From Paenibacillus agilis (lineage in GTDB: Bacteria; Bacillota; Bacilli; Paenibacillales; Paenibacillaceae), in the NCBI RefSeq assembly GCF_007786455.1, contig NZ_VNJK01000001.1:2502074-2566073 (forward strand): 64,000 nt of DNA, written 5' to 3'. The notes beneath the pieces are model-generated. The model was not told the DNA's origin. It did no database searches and saw only the letters and a list, made by a program, of their open reading frames with translations. The position numbers and the translations under genes are program-made. Every line of letters begins with the position of its first letter. Position 1 is the first letter of the stretch. Below, piece by piece: positions 44,987 through 54,700 of this stretch.

Positions 44987-46285
44987 TTACAGCCTCCAAT
45001 AGGTAAATCCTTTGGATTCAGCCTCACGTCGATCATAGATTCCTTTTATATCGATTAATACCGTACGATGAGGTTTATACAAAGAACGAAGCTCATCCAA
45101 GGCAAGGTTCTTATACTCCTTATGATTTACCGCGACAATTACAGCATCAACTAGCGGTATTTCGTTAGCCAGCTCAATCCCGTACTCGTTGTTTAGTACT
45201 TCATGATCTGCATGCGGATCTACGGCCACAACATCGATATGATACTGTTCCAGTTCCCGAATCATCGCAACAACTTTGGAATTGCGAACATCGGGAACAT
45301 TTTCTTTGAAGGTCACGCCCATAACCAGCACTTTAGCCCCTTTAATCGAACAATTATCATAAATCAGCTGCTTAACAAGACTATCCGCTACGTACTTGCT
45401 CATATTGTCATTGATTCGTCTGCCAGCTGTAATGACCTCAGGATGATAACCAATTTCCTCTGCTTTGTACGTTAAGTAATAAGGATCAACACCGATGCAA
45501 TGCCCACCGACTAATCCCGGTTGAAAGTTCAGAAAGTTCCATTTCGTACCCGCTGCCTTCAGTACATCCAGCGTATCAATCCCAAGTCGATTAAAAATAA
45601 TCGAGAGTTCATTCATAAACGCAATATTGATATCGCGCTGTGCATTCTCAATAACTTTAGCTGCTTCTGCCACTTTAATAGAAGGAGCCCGATATACTTC
45701 AGCTTTGACGATCAATTCATACACGCCAGCAATCGTCTCCAATGTTGCCTCATCGGGCCCAGCAACGATTTTGACAACTGTTTCAAGCCGGTGAACGTTA
45801 TCACCAGGATTAATTCGTTCAGGCGAGTAGCCTACTTGAAAGTCTATGCCAGCTTTTAAACCAGACTGCTGTTCCAAAATAGGCACGCATATGTCCTCTG
45901 TCACACCTGGATATACCGTAGATTCGTATACGACAATTGATCCTGTTTGCAAATGACTTCCTACGATAGAACTAGCGCTTATTAAGGCGCTCAAATCAGG
46001 CTTATTGTGCTTATCAACAGGTGTTGGCACCGCTATAATAATAAAAGAGGCCTCGCGTAGATGAACGGAGTTGCTCGTAAACCGAATTTTGCTCACTCGA
46101 ATGGAGTCGCCCCCTACCTCATTCGTCGGATCAATTCCCTGATGATAAAGGCTAATTTTAGCCTCACTGCTATCATATCCGATCACACTCGCGTGTTTGG
46201 AAAAGGCCACTGCCAACGGCAAGCCCACATAACCAAGTCCGACAACCGCTATCGACCTCTTATAATCTTTGATCGCCTCCAACAT
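44987..46285 (-). CDS. UDP-N-acetylglucosamine 6-dehydrogenase (WbpA/TviB-like)
   Basis: 432 residues of the UDP-glucose/GDP-mannose dehydrogenase family. The NAD site is VVGLGYVGLPLAVAF, the middle has YESTVYPGVTEDI, and the catalytic Cys is in GGHCIGVDPYYL, the pattern of the UDP-GlcNAc/UDP-GalNAc 6-dehydrogenase branch (WbpA, TviB, WbpO) rather than of UDP-glucose dehydrogenase. It makes the uronic acid with two NAD+. Start ATG follows GGAGG and lies inside the end of the upstream glycosyltransferase gene (26-base overlap). Confidence 0.87.
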   Translation of the reverse strand: MLEAIKDYKRSIAVVGLGYVGLPLAVAFSKHASVIGYDSSEAKISLYHQGIDPTNEVGGDSIRVSKIRFTSNSVHLREASFIIIAVPTPVDKHNKPDLSALISASSIVGSHLQTGSIVVYESTVYPGVTEDICVPILEQQSGLKAGIDFQVGYSPERINPGDNVHRLETVVKIVAGPDEATLETIAGVYELIVKAEVYRAPSIKVAEAAKVIENAQRDINIAFMNELSIIFNRLGIDTLDVLKAAGTKWNFLNFQPGLVGGHCIGVDPYYLTYKAEEIGYHPEVITAGRRINDNMSKYVADSLVKQLIYDNCSIKGAKVLVMGVTFKENVPDVRNSKVVAMIRELEQYHIDVVAVDPHADHEVLNNEYGIELANEIPLVDAVIVAVNHKEYKNLALDELRSLYKPHRTVLIDIKGIYDRREAESKGFTYWRL

Positions 46286-47420
46286 ATTTGACAGCCTCCA
46301 TCGGTTGGATTTGCATCGTTTCCATAATCACTTGATTCACTTTGTTGACATCGTATTTATCTCGAACCATTCGCAAGCTCTGCTGTGACATCCATCTTAG
46401 CTGCTCTCTATTCTCGATCATCCAAATCATTTTCTCAGCAATTGCCGCCGTATCCTTAGGTGGAACGAGAAAGCCGTTAATTTGATCGACTACCGTTTCA
46501 CGGCAACCTGGAGCATCTGTCGTAATGATGGGGCGACCTGTTGCCATTGCTTCAAGCACACAACGAGGCGTTCCTTCGTGATAGGAAGGCAAAACGAGCA
46601 CCGAACATTGCTTCAAGTAAGGACGTACATCATCGGTTGCACCCATATATTCAATAGAGCCATCTTCTACGAAGCACTGCAGCTCCTGCTGCTGAATAGC
46701 AGTGGGATTCGTATCGAACGGCCCGAGAACAAGACAGCGAGCTTGCGGATACTGCTGTCTTACGAGCCTAGCTGCCTCCATATACTCACGAATTCCTTTA
46801 TCTTTAAGAAGTCTGCCAACAAACAAAAATACATCTTGATCAGGCAAAGGCTGTTCTGTGAAAACACTCAAATTAACCCCAGAGCCGTTAATAAGTGCAG
46901 GCTGATCCGCACGAATAAGATTCATACTGCGCATTGCTTTCCTATCATCTGGGTTTTGAAAAAATACCCGTTTACAGCAAGCTAGCGCAAGTTTGTACTG
47001 GAGCTTTAAAATAAGTTTGACGATAACAGCTTTTATCGAGGATTTACGATTGCTGTGCAAAATAGACCCGAGGCCAGCAACCAAGGCATAAATACGATTT
47101 ACTCCTGTTAATTTTGCTGCTACACATCCGTATACGATTGATTTGGCTTGATAGGCAAATACAAGGTCAGGCTTGATTTTATGTATGTACTTAATCAGGC
47201 GAAGAAAGGTTCGTATGTCTTGAAGGGGGTTCATGCCGGTGCGAGCAATGGGTACTGCGTAATAAGCGATTCCAAGCGCTTTGAATTCTGATTCCCATTT
47301 CTGCCCATGCTCAGGAGCTATTGCAATAACTTCATGACCATTCCTCTGTAACGCTCTGATCATGTCCAGCCTGAAAGTTAACAGCGAGGGAGCTAGGCTG
47401 GATATCAATAACACTTTCAT
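46260..47420 (-). CDS. GT4-family glycosyltransferase (PglA-like)
   Basis: 386 residues from ATG 47420 (GAGGTGG five bases upstream; earlier TTG lacks one). The start KVLLISSLAPSLLTFRLDMI and the pair FAYQAKSIVYG and YALVAGLGSIL are typical of the PglA/WbpT-type GT4 group that adds the second sugar (often GalNAc) to lipid-linked bacillosamine or a related first sugar. The EX7E motif reads YHEGTPRCVLEAMATG. It therefore may act right after the unseen initiating transferase. Confidence 0.83.
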   Translation of the reverse strand: MKVLLISSLAPSLLTFRLDMIRALQRNGHEVIAIAPEHGQKWESEFKALGIAYYAVPIARTGMNPLQDIRTFLRLIKYIHKIKPDLVFAYQAKSIVYGCVAAKLTGVNRIYALVAGLGSILHSNRKSSIKAVIVKLILKLQYKLALACCKRVFFQNPDDRKAMRSMNLIRADQPALINGSGVNLSVFTEQPLPDQDVFLFVGRLLKDKGIREYMEAARLVRQQYPQARCLVLGPFDTNPTAIQQQELQCFVEDGSIEYMGATDDVRPYLKQCSVLVLPSYHEGTPRCVLEAMATGRPIITTDAPGCRETVVDQINGFLVPPKDTAAIAEKMIWMIENREQLRWMSQQSLRMVRDKYDVNKVNQVIMETMQIQPMEAVKYVGGDQRL

Positions 47421-47454
47421 TGGTTCCACCTCACACAATTCACAGTGTGCTCGC

Positions 47455-48135
47455 TTATGACTCCCTATAATAGTGATACCGGCTGCTCACTTTCGCTTTA
47501 TATTGGTTAAGAACCGTTCCTAGTAAATTCGCATTGACTAGTTCAAGATTAGCTTTAGCTTTTTTTATCTCTTCACGCTTTATCCTGCCATATTGAACGA
47601 CAAGCAGTACGCCATCGCATTTAGCAGCCATAATTTGAGCGTCAGCTACAAGCAGAACTGGCGGAGTATCGACAAAGATAAGATCGTATTGCTCACTAAG
47701 TTCCGTCAGGAGATTCGTCATACTTGGAGAAGACAGCAGCTCCGATGGATTTGGAGGAATCGTCCCTGCGGGTATTACCTTCAAATTCGGAATGCCACTC
47801 TCTAAAATGACGTCTTCCAAACTAGCTTGCTGAGCTAACACATTCGTTACACCGACTCGATTGGATAACTGGAAAAATTCATGAATCGTCGGCTTTCTCA
47901 AATCCGCATCAACAATAACGACTTTCATATTGGACTGCGCATAGGCGACCGCTGCATTTACAAGTGTTGTAGATTTCCCTTCCCCCTCTCGAGCGGACGT
48001 AATCATTATCGACTTCATCGGACAGTCAATCGAGGAGAATTGGATATTCGTTCGCAGCGTCCGATATATTTCCGCGATCGGAGACAACGGACTGTATGCC
48101 GTAATCAATTTAGACTTTCGCGTCAATCGTGACAT
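47455..48135 (-). CDS. Tyrosine kinase of the capsule operon (CapB/CpsD-like)
   Basis: 226 residues from ATG 48135, with GGGGAG just upstream. A BY-kinase ATPase domain: Walker A in SAREGEGKSTT, Walker A' in VVIVDADLRKP, Walker B in LIFVDTPPVL. The C-terminal end carries a tyrosine cluster (RYHYY), the site of autophosphorylation. The gene overlaps the end of its transmembrane modulator gene by 26 bases, the usual two-part arrangement in Firmicutes. It controls chain length and export, probably by cycling between phosphorylated and bare forms with the phosphatase encoded upstream. Confidence 0.88.
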   Translation of the reverse strand: MSRLTRKSKLITAYSPLSPIAEIYRTLRTNIQFSSIDCPMKSIMITSAREGEGKSTTLVNAAVAYAQSNMKVVIVDADLRKPTIHEFFQLSNRVGVTNVLAQQASLEDVILESGIPNLKVIPAGTIPPNPSELLSSPSMTNLLTELSEQYDLIFVDTPPVLLVADAQIMAAKCDGVLLVVQYGRIKREEIKKAKANLELVNANLLGTVLNQYKAKVSSRYHYYRES

Positions 48136-48865
48136 CGCTCCCCGTTCCTTCCCCATGGATAGTTGCTGAGTTCGATTTAATAAATTTTGTATCTCGAATG
48201 ATGTTTACAGTTGCTAGTACTGGCAAGTTAAGCAATCGTGCCAACTCCTCCTCACTTTTAATGGTGTCATCCAGCATCTCAAGCAGTACAAACAGCCCAA
48301 TTCCACCTACCAATGCGATCATAAAGGTAACTGCTACATTGAATACAATATTCGGACTAACTGGTGCCGGAACTGCTTCTTCATTGGCAAGACCTAGTAT
48401 GGATACATTATCGATATTCATCAGAGAAGGTATTTCACGTTGAAATGCGAGCACAATGGCGTTCACCGTCTTCGCTGCTTGGCTGTAATTTTCATGCTGA
48501 TAAGAGAGTGTTATTACTTGTGTTGAACTTGTGGAGTTAACTTCCACTCGACGGGATAATTCTTCAGGAGTATGTTCAATATCAGGATTCGACGCCGTCA
48601 CCTTTTTCATCATCGCAACTGTCTTTATAATTTCTTTGTAAGTATCAATAAGCCTTAAATCCATATTCACTTCATTTATACTCATCAAAGACTGACCCGT
48701 AGAATTAGCTGAACTAATAATGATTTGACCGGAGGCTTCATACTTGGGCTGTAATAAATAAAGGCTAGCTATCCCTGCACATATGGATGCAAGTACGACA
48801 ATCGTAACCAACCACCAGCTTCTTTTGCGGATAACTTGTAATATCTCTTTGACGCCCAACTCCAT
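48110..48865 (-). CDS. Chain-length/kinase modulator protein (CapA/YveK/Wzz-like)
   Basis: About 251 residues from ATG 48865, which has AGGAGGG seven bases upstream. Two membrane helices (about 15-37 and 175-200) flank an extracellular loop, as in Wzz/CapA proteins; ILQVIRKRSWWLVTIVV is the first. The C-terminal cytoplasmic tail would activate the kinase that follows. Found with the kinase in nearly all Gram-positive Wzy-type capsule loci. Confidence 0.85.
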   Translation of the reverse strand: MELGVKEILQVIRKRSWWLVTIVVLASICAGIASLYLLQPKYEASGQIIISSANSTGQSLMSINEVNMDLRLIDTYKEIIKTVAMMKKVTASNPDIEHTPEELSRRVEVNSTSSTQVITLSYQHENYSQAAKTVNAIVLAFQREIPSLMNIDNVSILGLANEEAVPAPVSPNIVFNVAVTFMIALVGGIGLFVLLEMLDDTIKSEEELARLLNLPVLATVNIIRDTKFIKSNSATIHGEGTGSDVTIDAKV

Positions 48866-48949
48866 TTTGACCCTCCTATCACGTCGATTGAGCCCTCCAA
48901 TATGATTTTGACCCATGAGGCATCTATTTTTGAATTTGAGTTAGATGCC

Positions 48950-49717
48950 CTAATACCGGGACATACGCCATATCGAGCCGGATAGCACAGGCTCTTGAAC
49001 CGCGATGTCTTTGTTTTGCAAGACGTTACTCGCGTTCAGCATGTAATTTTGAACGTGACGCTCGCCTAGCACTTCTCCAATCTGTTGATAGGAATTTGCA
49101 AGATCGGGCGGCCTTGAACGACAATTGTGGCAATCTGACGCAATAAAATGAATGAAGTTCTGTTTGCACAATTTCCATGCCAATTTCCTAACTTTCGAAC
49201 CAAATCTGCCTGTTAACGAACTGGCCGTTACTTGACATAATGCACCCTCACGAACAAGCTCCGCCAATAGTCCCACATCCTTCATCACTTCAGCATTACG
49301 TTCAGGATGAGCAATAATCGGGACCATGCCAAGCAGCCTCAGCTCATAGAACAAATCCCGACAAGAGGTCGGTATATGTGTGGCAGGGAGCTCAATCAAT
49401 ACGTATTTGGAACGATGCAATGAGAGAAGCGTCTTTCCTTCGATCCAATCCAATAACAGACTGTCGTACATGTGAATTTCTTGCCCTGCATACACCGTAA
49501 CATCGACGCCTTGCTGCTGAAGCGCTTCGTTTAAAAGTGCTGTAACTATATAGATGTCAGCGGCTTCGTTACGGTATCTCCCGTTACGATGATGAGGAGT
49601 TGCAATCATTCCGCGTATACCTTGTGCATATGCAATTCGTGCCATTAATACAGCGACTTCAAGCGAAGGTGCTCCATCATCAAGGCACGGAAGAATATGT
49701 GTATGTATATCAATCAT
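48950..49717 (-). CDS. PHP-family tyrosine phosphatase (CapC/CpsB-like)
   Basis: 255 residues from ATG 49717, which has AGGAAGG at three bases, or an earlier GTG. It starts MIDIHTHILPCLDDG, the metal-binding HxH motif of PHP phosphatases, with further metal ligands in ATPHH, AGQEIH, IAHPERN and ASDCHN. It dephosphorylates the operon's tyrosine kinase with manganese. As first gene of the operon, it lies next to the promoter in the 290 bases to its right. Confidence 0.9.
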   Translation of the reverse strand: MIDIHTHILPCLDDGAPSLEVAVLMARIAYAQGIRGMIATPHHRNGRYRNEAADIYIVTALLNEALQQQGVDVTVYAGQEIHMYDSLLLDWIEGKTLLSLHRSKYVLIELPATHIPTSCRDLFYELRLLGMVPIIAHPERNAEVMKDVGLLAELVREGALCQVTASSLTGRFGSKVRKLAWKLCKQNFIHFIASDCHNCRSRPPDLANSYQQIGEVLGERHVQNYMLNASNVLQNKDIAVQEPVLSGSIWRMSRY

Positions 49718-50011
49718 TGCCTTCCTGACTCTCCTCACCGACGAATCTACTGTTTAGTTATGTATATAGACAAGGTTTCTCCTTTATGATTTTGGATTGC
49801 AGTCCTACGGAAAAATATTCACACTATAGCGTGCGGGATTTATTGTTTGGCGCAGTTATGTTGTCATGCCCCTATGTTTACTTTATAATTGTTAGTACAT
49901 TACTGGTATTAAGCTAAAATGTTATTGAGTATGGATTCATTCCTTACATTTACGATTTCGTTATTAACATGCCATAAAGCGATTACCTAGAGAGCAGGTG
50001 ACCTATAAAAT

Positions 50012-51040
50012 ATGGAACAACCATCACATTCTTCTAACCAATCACTCACTAATATCCCGTTGTCCGTATTGGATCTATCTCCTATCGTTGAAGGCAGTAC
50101 GGCTGCCGAATCCTTTCGGCGAACTGCAGACTTAGCACGCCATGCGGAAGCATGGGGTTACCAAAGGTACTGGTTGGCGGAACATCACAATATGCCTGGC
50201 ATAGCAAGCTCAGCAACTTCTGTGCTTATTGGACATGTGGCTGCGAATACGACGACCATTCGTGTAGGATCAGGCGGTATCATGCTGCCAAATCATGCTC
50301 CACTTGTTATTGCAGAACAATTCGGCACGCTAGAATCTCTCTACCCGGACCGAATTGATCTTGGCTTAGGTAGAGCGCCTGGCAGCGATCAACTTACAGC
50401 ACAAGCACTTCGTCGCGATACAGGCCGCAATGGACAAGAGTTTCCTGAGTTATTGGATGAGCTTCGCAATTATTTGCGACCTGCTTCACCACTTGAAAAT
50501 CGTGTTCGCGCCGTACCTGGCGAGGGCCTTCGTATACCGATCTGGCTGCTTGGCTCTAGTGGCTTCAGCGCACGATTAGCTGGGGATCTAGGACTCCCCT
50601 TTGCATTCGCTAGCCATTTCTCGCCTGAGAATACACGCCCAGCACTGGAAGTGTATCGGAATCACTTCCAACCATCAGAAGTGTTGGATGCACCGTACGT
50701 TATTGTAACGGTTAATGCCATAGCAGCGGATACCGATGAAGAAGCAGAACGATTGGCGACCTCAGCACAGCAGCAATTCCTGAGCATCATACGCAATAGG
50801 CCGCAGAAGCTGCAGCCTCCTGTGGACAGCATGGATGAGCATTGGAGCGAGTATGAGAAAATGCTTGTGCAGCGAACACTCTCAACATCGATAATCGGTA
50901 GCCCAACTACCGTCAAGCGCAAACTGACCGAGCTGGTAGAAGCAACAAATGCGAATGAAATTATGCTCAACAGTCAAATTTACGATCATGGCGCAAGGCT
51001 TCGTTCGTATGAACTTCTGTCTAACGTTCGCGCTGAATAG
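50012..51040 (+). CDS. Luciferase-like (LLM class) flavin oxidoreductase, MsnO8 type
   Basis: 342 residues. The start [12 protein letters not shown] and the stretches [15 protein letters not shown] and [17 protein letters not shown] mark the MsnO8-type branch of F420/FMN-dependent luciferase-like monooxygenases, common as several copies in Bacillales. The substrate is unknown. It is divergent from the capsule operon and converges on a small STAS-like gene through a shared terminator. The ribosome site is weak (AGGTGACC). Confidence 0.85.
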   Translation: MEQPSHSSNQSLTNIPLSVLDLSPIVEGSTAAESFRRTADLARHAEAWGYQRYWLAEHHNMPGIASSATSVLIGHVAANTTTIRVGSGGIMLPNHAPLVIAEQFGTLESLYPDRIDLGLGRAPGSDQLTAQALRRDTGRNGQEFPELLDELRNYLRPASPLENRVRAVPGEGLRIPIWLLGSSGFSARLAGDLGLPFAFASHFSPENTRPALEVYRNHFQPSEVLDAPYVIVTVNAIAADTDEEAERLATSAQQQFLSIIRNRPQKLQPPVDSMDEHWSEYEKMLVQRTLSTSIIGSPTTVKRKLTELVEATNANEIMLNSQIYDHGARLRSYELLSNVRAE

Positions 51041-51114
51041 ACTTGGTTTGAGAAGCATACGTGCCAATTCCGTGAGTATAAGCTCGTAGAAGTTATAACG
51101 GTTTATATGTAAAC

Positions 51115-51154
51115 AAAAAGACGGAACAGAAATTAGTTTCTGTTCCGTCTTTTC
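51115..51154. terminator. Bidirectional terminator
   Basis: AAAAGACGGAACAGAAA (51116-51132) pairs perfectly with TTTCTGTTCCGTCTTTT (51137-51153) around a four-base loop. It serves the oxidoreductase gene and the leftward small gene. Confidence 0.9.
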
Positions 51155-51235
51155 TATGGGCCCGTTCTATTTGAACGAGCAATTCTTTCAATATCACCAT
51201 TTAGTTTTCAATGGGATTGCGTAAAGTATGCTCTT

Positions 51236-51595
51236 TTATATCGTATCCAAATATTTATCTGCTTCCTCGTAGGTTTGAGACACATTGAAAATACCACCGA
51301 TTTCTTTGATCAAACGGGACAATTGAAGCTTTGTAAGTACGGAGCTAACGATCATCGAGGAACCATTAAGCTGCTTGGCAGCCATGTAGGAACGAAGACT
51401 AGCAAGATAGTCGTTTACTTCAGGAGGTGCTGGTTGAGCTTTGGACATATCAATACAGAACGTGTAGCCTAATGTAGCTTGGTCTACACATCCACGTACT
51501 GCTATATCGTATTCTTTAGCCTCTTCTAATGTCATAAGACCTTCTAATTTTACATAAATGCGATTTTTATCTTCTCTGTATTTAACTTCGTACAT
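51236..51595 (-). CDS. Small STAS-like protein of unknown role
   Basis: 119 residues from ATG 51595, which has AGGAGG ten bases upstream. The alternating strand/helix pattern (IYVKLEGLMTLEEAKEY, then YTFCIDMSKAQP) suits SpoIIAA/STAS-like folds, as in small lipocalin-free YkuS or DUF proteins. No conserved phosphorylation loop (DSSG) is visible. It lies 85 bases upstream of the NRPS stop, on the same strand, but downstream of nothing; whether it is co-transcribed with the NRPS is not clear. Confidence 0.45.
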   Translation of the reverse strand: MYEVKYREDKNRIYVKLEGLMTLEEAKEYDIAVRGCVDQATLGYTFCIDMSKAQPAPPEVNDYLASLRSYMAAKQLNGSSMIVSSVLTKLQLSRLIKEIGGIFNVSQTYEEADKYLDTI

Positions 51596-51701
51596 AATAT
51601 AGATTCCTCCTGAAAACAAATGGGTTTAAAATGGTAGTTTTTATAAAGCATAAAGTAGTACTGTCCGTTGAAACTCCATCTATGTATACGCTCTGCTCGA
51701 C

Positions 51702-54700
51702 TTATTCCAAAAAGCCCACTCTTCGGCAATGGCCAAGCATTGCTGATATATGTCTGTTCTCTGGTACGTCCCAATCGAAGCCTAGTTGCTTCAATAGGTT
51801 CAGTGTAAGTTCTGCTGTCAGCTCGAAATGATTACTGTCAACATTCTCATCCATCCATCCGCTGTGTAAAAGCATATTTTCAACAGCATTCGTGTTATCG
51901 CCTTGATTATATGCGGTATAGAGCATGTCAAAAAATTCTTCAATTGACTGCTCCTCTACTCTACATTCCTCTCGATCCGCGAGTATATCAGACATACTAA
52001 CGAAATTCGGATTGTATAAATGGAATGTATGTTGATGAAGCACTGGTTTATTGAATAATGTAAGGAGAGCGCCACTAACCTGATCGACATATGACAGGTC
52101 GATATCTGCCTCTGTTATGGGTACGGCACCGAGCTGGATAAATGACTTCATCCGATTGTAAAACGCGTTATCCTTTATGTTCTCTTGAAACTTTCCGCTC
52201 ACGGAATCAAATACAATATTTCCAATACGATAAATGTTTGCAATAAGCCCTTGCTTTCTTGCTGAATGGACAAGTTTTTCAGCTTCAAACTTTGTTTCTA
52301 TATAATAGTTATTATGCTGTTGACCAAAATCAAGATCGTATTCTGTAAAGAATACAGATTCTATATCATCTATCGTTCCCATCCCAACTGACATCGTCGA
52401 TACATGATGGAACGCCTTAGCCTTCACATCCATGGCAAATTGAATCAAATGTTCGGTAGCTGTAACATTGTTGCTTACAAATTCTTCGTAAGGGCCATAA
52501 TGCTTCACATTTGCAGCGCAATGGATAATACAATCTACTTCCGAAGCTAATCGCGCATATTGTTGATGATCCAAACCAAGCTTTACATCTGACAAGTTAC
52601 CATGCACGATACGAATTCGATCGCTATTATGCTTGACCCAATCGAAACCAAAATAGTTGGTTAGTTTATGAAGCAACCGTTCCTTAGCCTGCTCTTGAGA
52701 ATCGCCTCGCACAATTACTGTAACTTGACAACTCTTTTGTTGTTCAAGAAGATCACGCAGCAAGTAGGCTCCCAAATAACCCGTACTTCCTGTTAGCAAA
52801 ATATAGCTATAAGCATTCTCTTCTTGCAAAGTGTGCTTAATATGTGCCATATAAGTAGAAATGCTTTTCTGATATTGCTGACGTTCTTCCTCTAACCTCT
52901 CATTTCCTTGCTTTTTCTCATCCCGACCGACTTGCATTCGATCACGCAATTGGGACAGCTTGTCCTTTAAATGATTGGGATGGAATTTCATATGCTGTGC
53001 AAGTTGGCGAATCGTAGGATATTGGAATACGTCTCTCACTTCTACTTCATATTCACGTTTCAGCCATGCAATTAAAGAAATAGCTTTTAGAGAATGGCCC
53101 CCCAACTCAAAGAAGTTGTCTTCTACGCTCACTTCAACCAAACCAAGCAGGTCTTTCCACAACATCGCCAATTTCTGCTCTGTTTCGTTAGCTGGTGCAA
53201 CAAAGTTGCCAGAAGCCATAGATTCTTGCTTTTCGGGTGTTGGCAGCTTGGCACGATCTACCTTGCCATTTGTCGTCAATGGCATTTGCTCCAAGAACAC
53301 ATAGTAAGTTGGAATCATGTAATCTGGCATTCGTTCAATCGCATAGTCACGGACATCTTTACTCGTCATCACGCGGTCTGCCACGATGTAAGCACAAAGG
53401 GCCTTTACATCAGATTCTTCTTCCATATCGATAACAAGTACATCCTTCACCCATGCATGATTGCGAATATGGGCTTCAATCTCTCCTAATTCCATCCGAT
53501 AACCACGGATTTTCACCTGATGGTCTTTACGACCGAGAAACTCCAAGTTACCATCCGACAACCAACGAACAAGATCGCCTGTTCTGTAAAGCTTCTCAGG
53601 AGCCCCGAATGCACGATTGATAAATGCAGCCTCGGTCAGGTCATCTCTATTTAAATATCCTCGGCCCACTCCATCTCCACCTACCCAAAGCTCGCCTGGA
53701 ACACCGATCGGCTGCAGTGTACCAGCACCATTAACCACATACGCGGTCGAGTTGGCAATGGGTTTACCTATCGGTAGCGAGCTTTCTCTCTCCTCTTCAA
53801 TGGAGAAGCAAGTCGAAAATGTTGTGTTTTCCGTAGGTCCATAGCCATTGATAATCATAATGGGTTTACAACTATTTCGCACGCAAGAGATATGCTTTGG
53901 TGACAAAACGTCACCTCCAACGAGCAATACTCGTATGGGCTTGAAAATATGGGCATCTTGCTCTGCCAATTGTGTAAATAACGGTGAAGTCAACCACATC
54001 ATCGTGATGCCATACCGCTGAATGGCAGCTCCTAGTTGTACAGCATCTAAAATCGTTGTCTTGTCAACAAGCACGAGACGCAACCCATTCAATAATGCTC
54101 CCCATATCTCAAACGTAGACGCATCAAACACAAGTGAACCCGTTTGTAATAGGCAATCATCTGGTTGAAACTGAACAAAGTCTGTGTTTTGTACGAGACG
54201 AATCACGTTGCGATGGGTTATCATTACCCCTTTTGGTTTACCTGTCGAGCCAGAAGTATACATGATGTAAATTAAGTGATTAGGACTCGGCACTTCGCCA
54301 ACGTTCTCTTTTGAATAATCATTAAGCTTGAGATCATCCAATACAATCGTGTTCACCGTAACAGGCAAGCGATGAGCTAGCTGCCTACTAGACAACGCCA
54401 GTGATGCCCCGCTGTCTTCGATCATATATTGAATGCGTTCCGCAGGATAATCAGGATCAATTGGTACATAGACACCGCCTGCCTTTAAAATCGCAAGAAC
54501 GCCTACGATCATATCAGCCGAGCGCTCCGCTAACAAGATTACAGCTTGCTCCTCTACAACACCGTTACTACGCAAGTAATGTGCCATACGATTTGCTACC
54601 TGATTCAACTCCGTATAGGTAAGCTGGCGATCGTAAGTCTCGACAGCCACTTTATTAGGCGTTCTCAGCACTTGCTGCTCAAATAACTCAACGACGGAAG

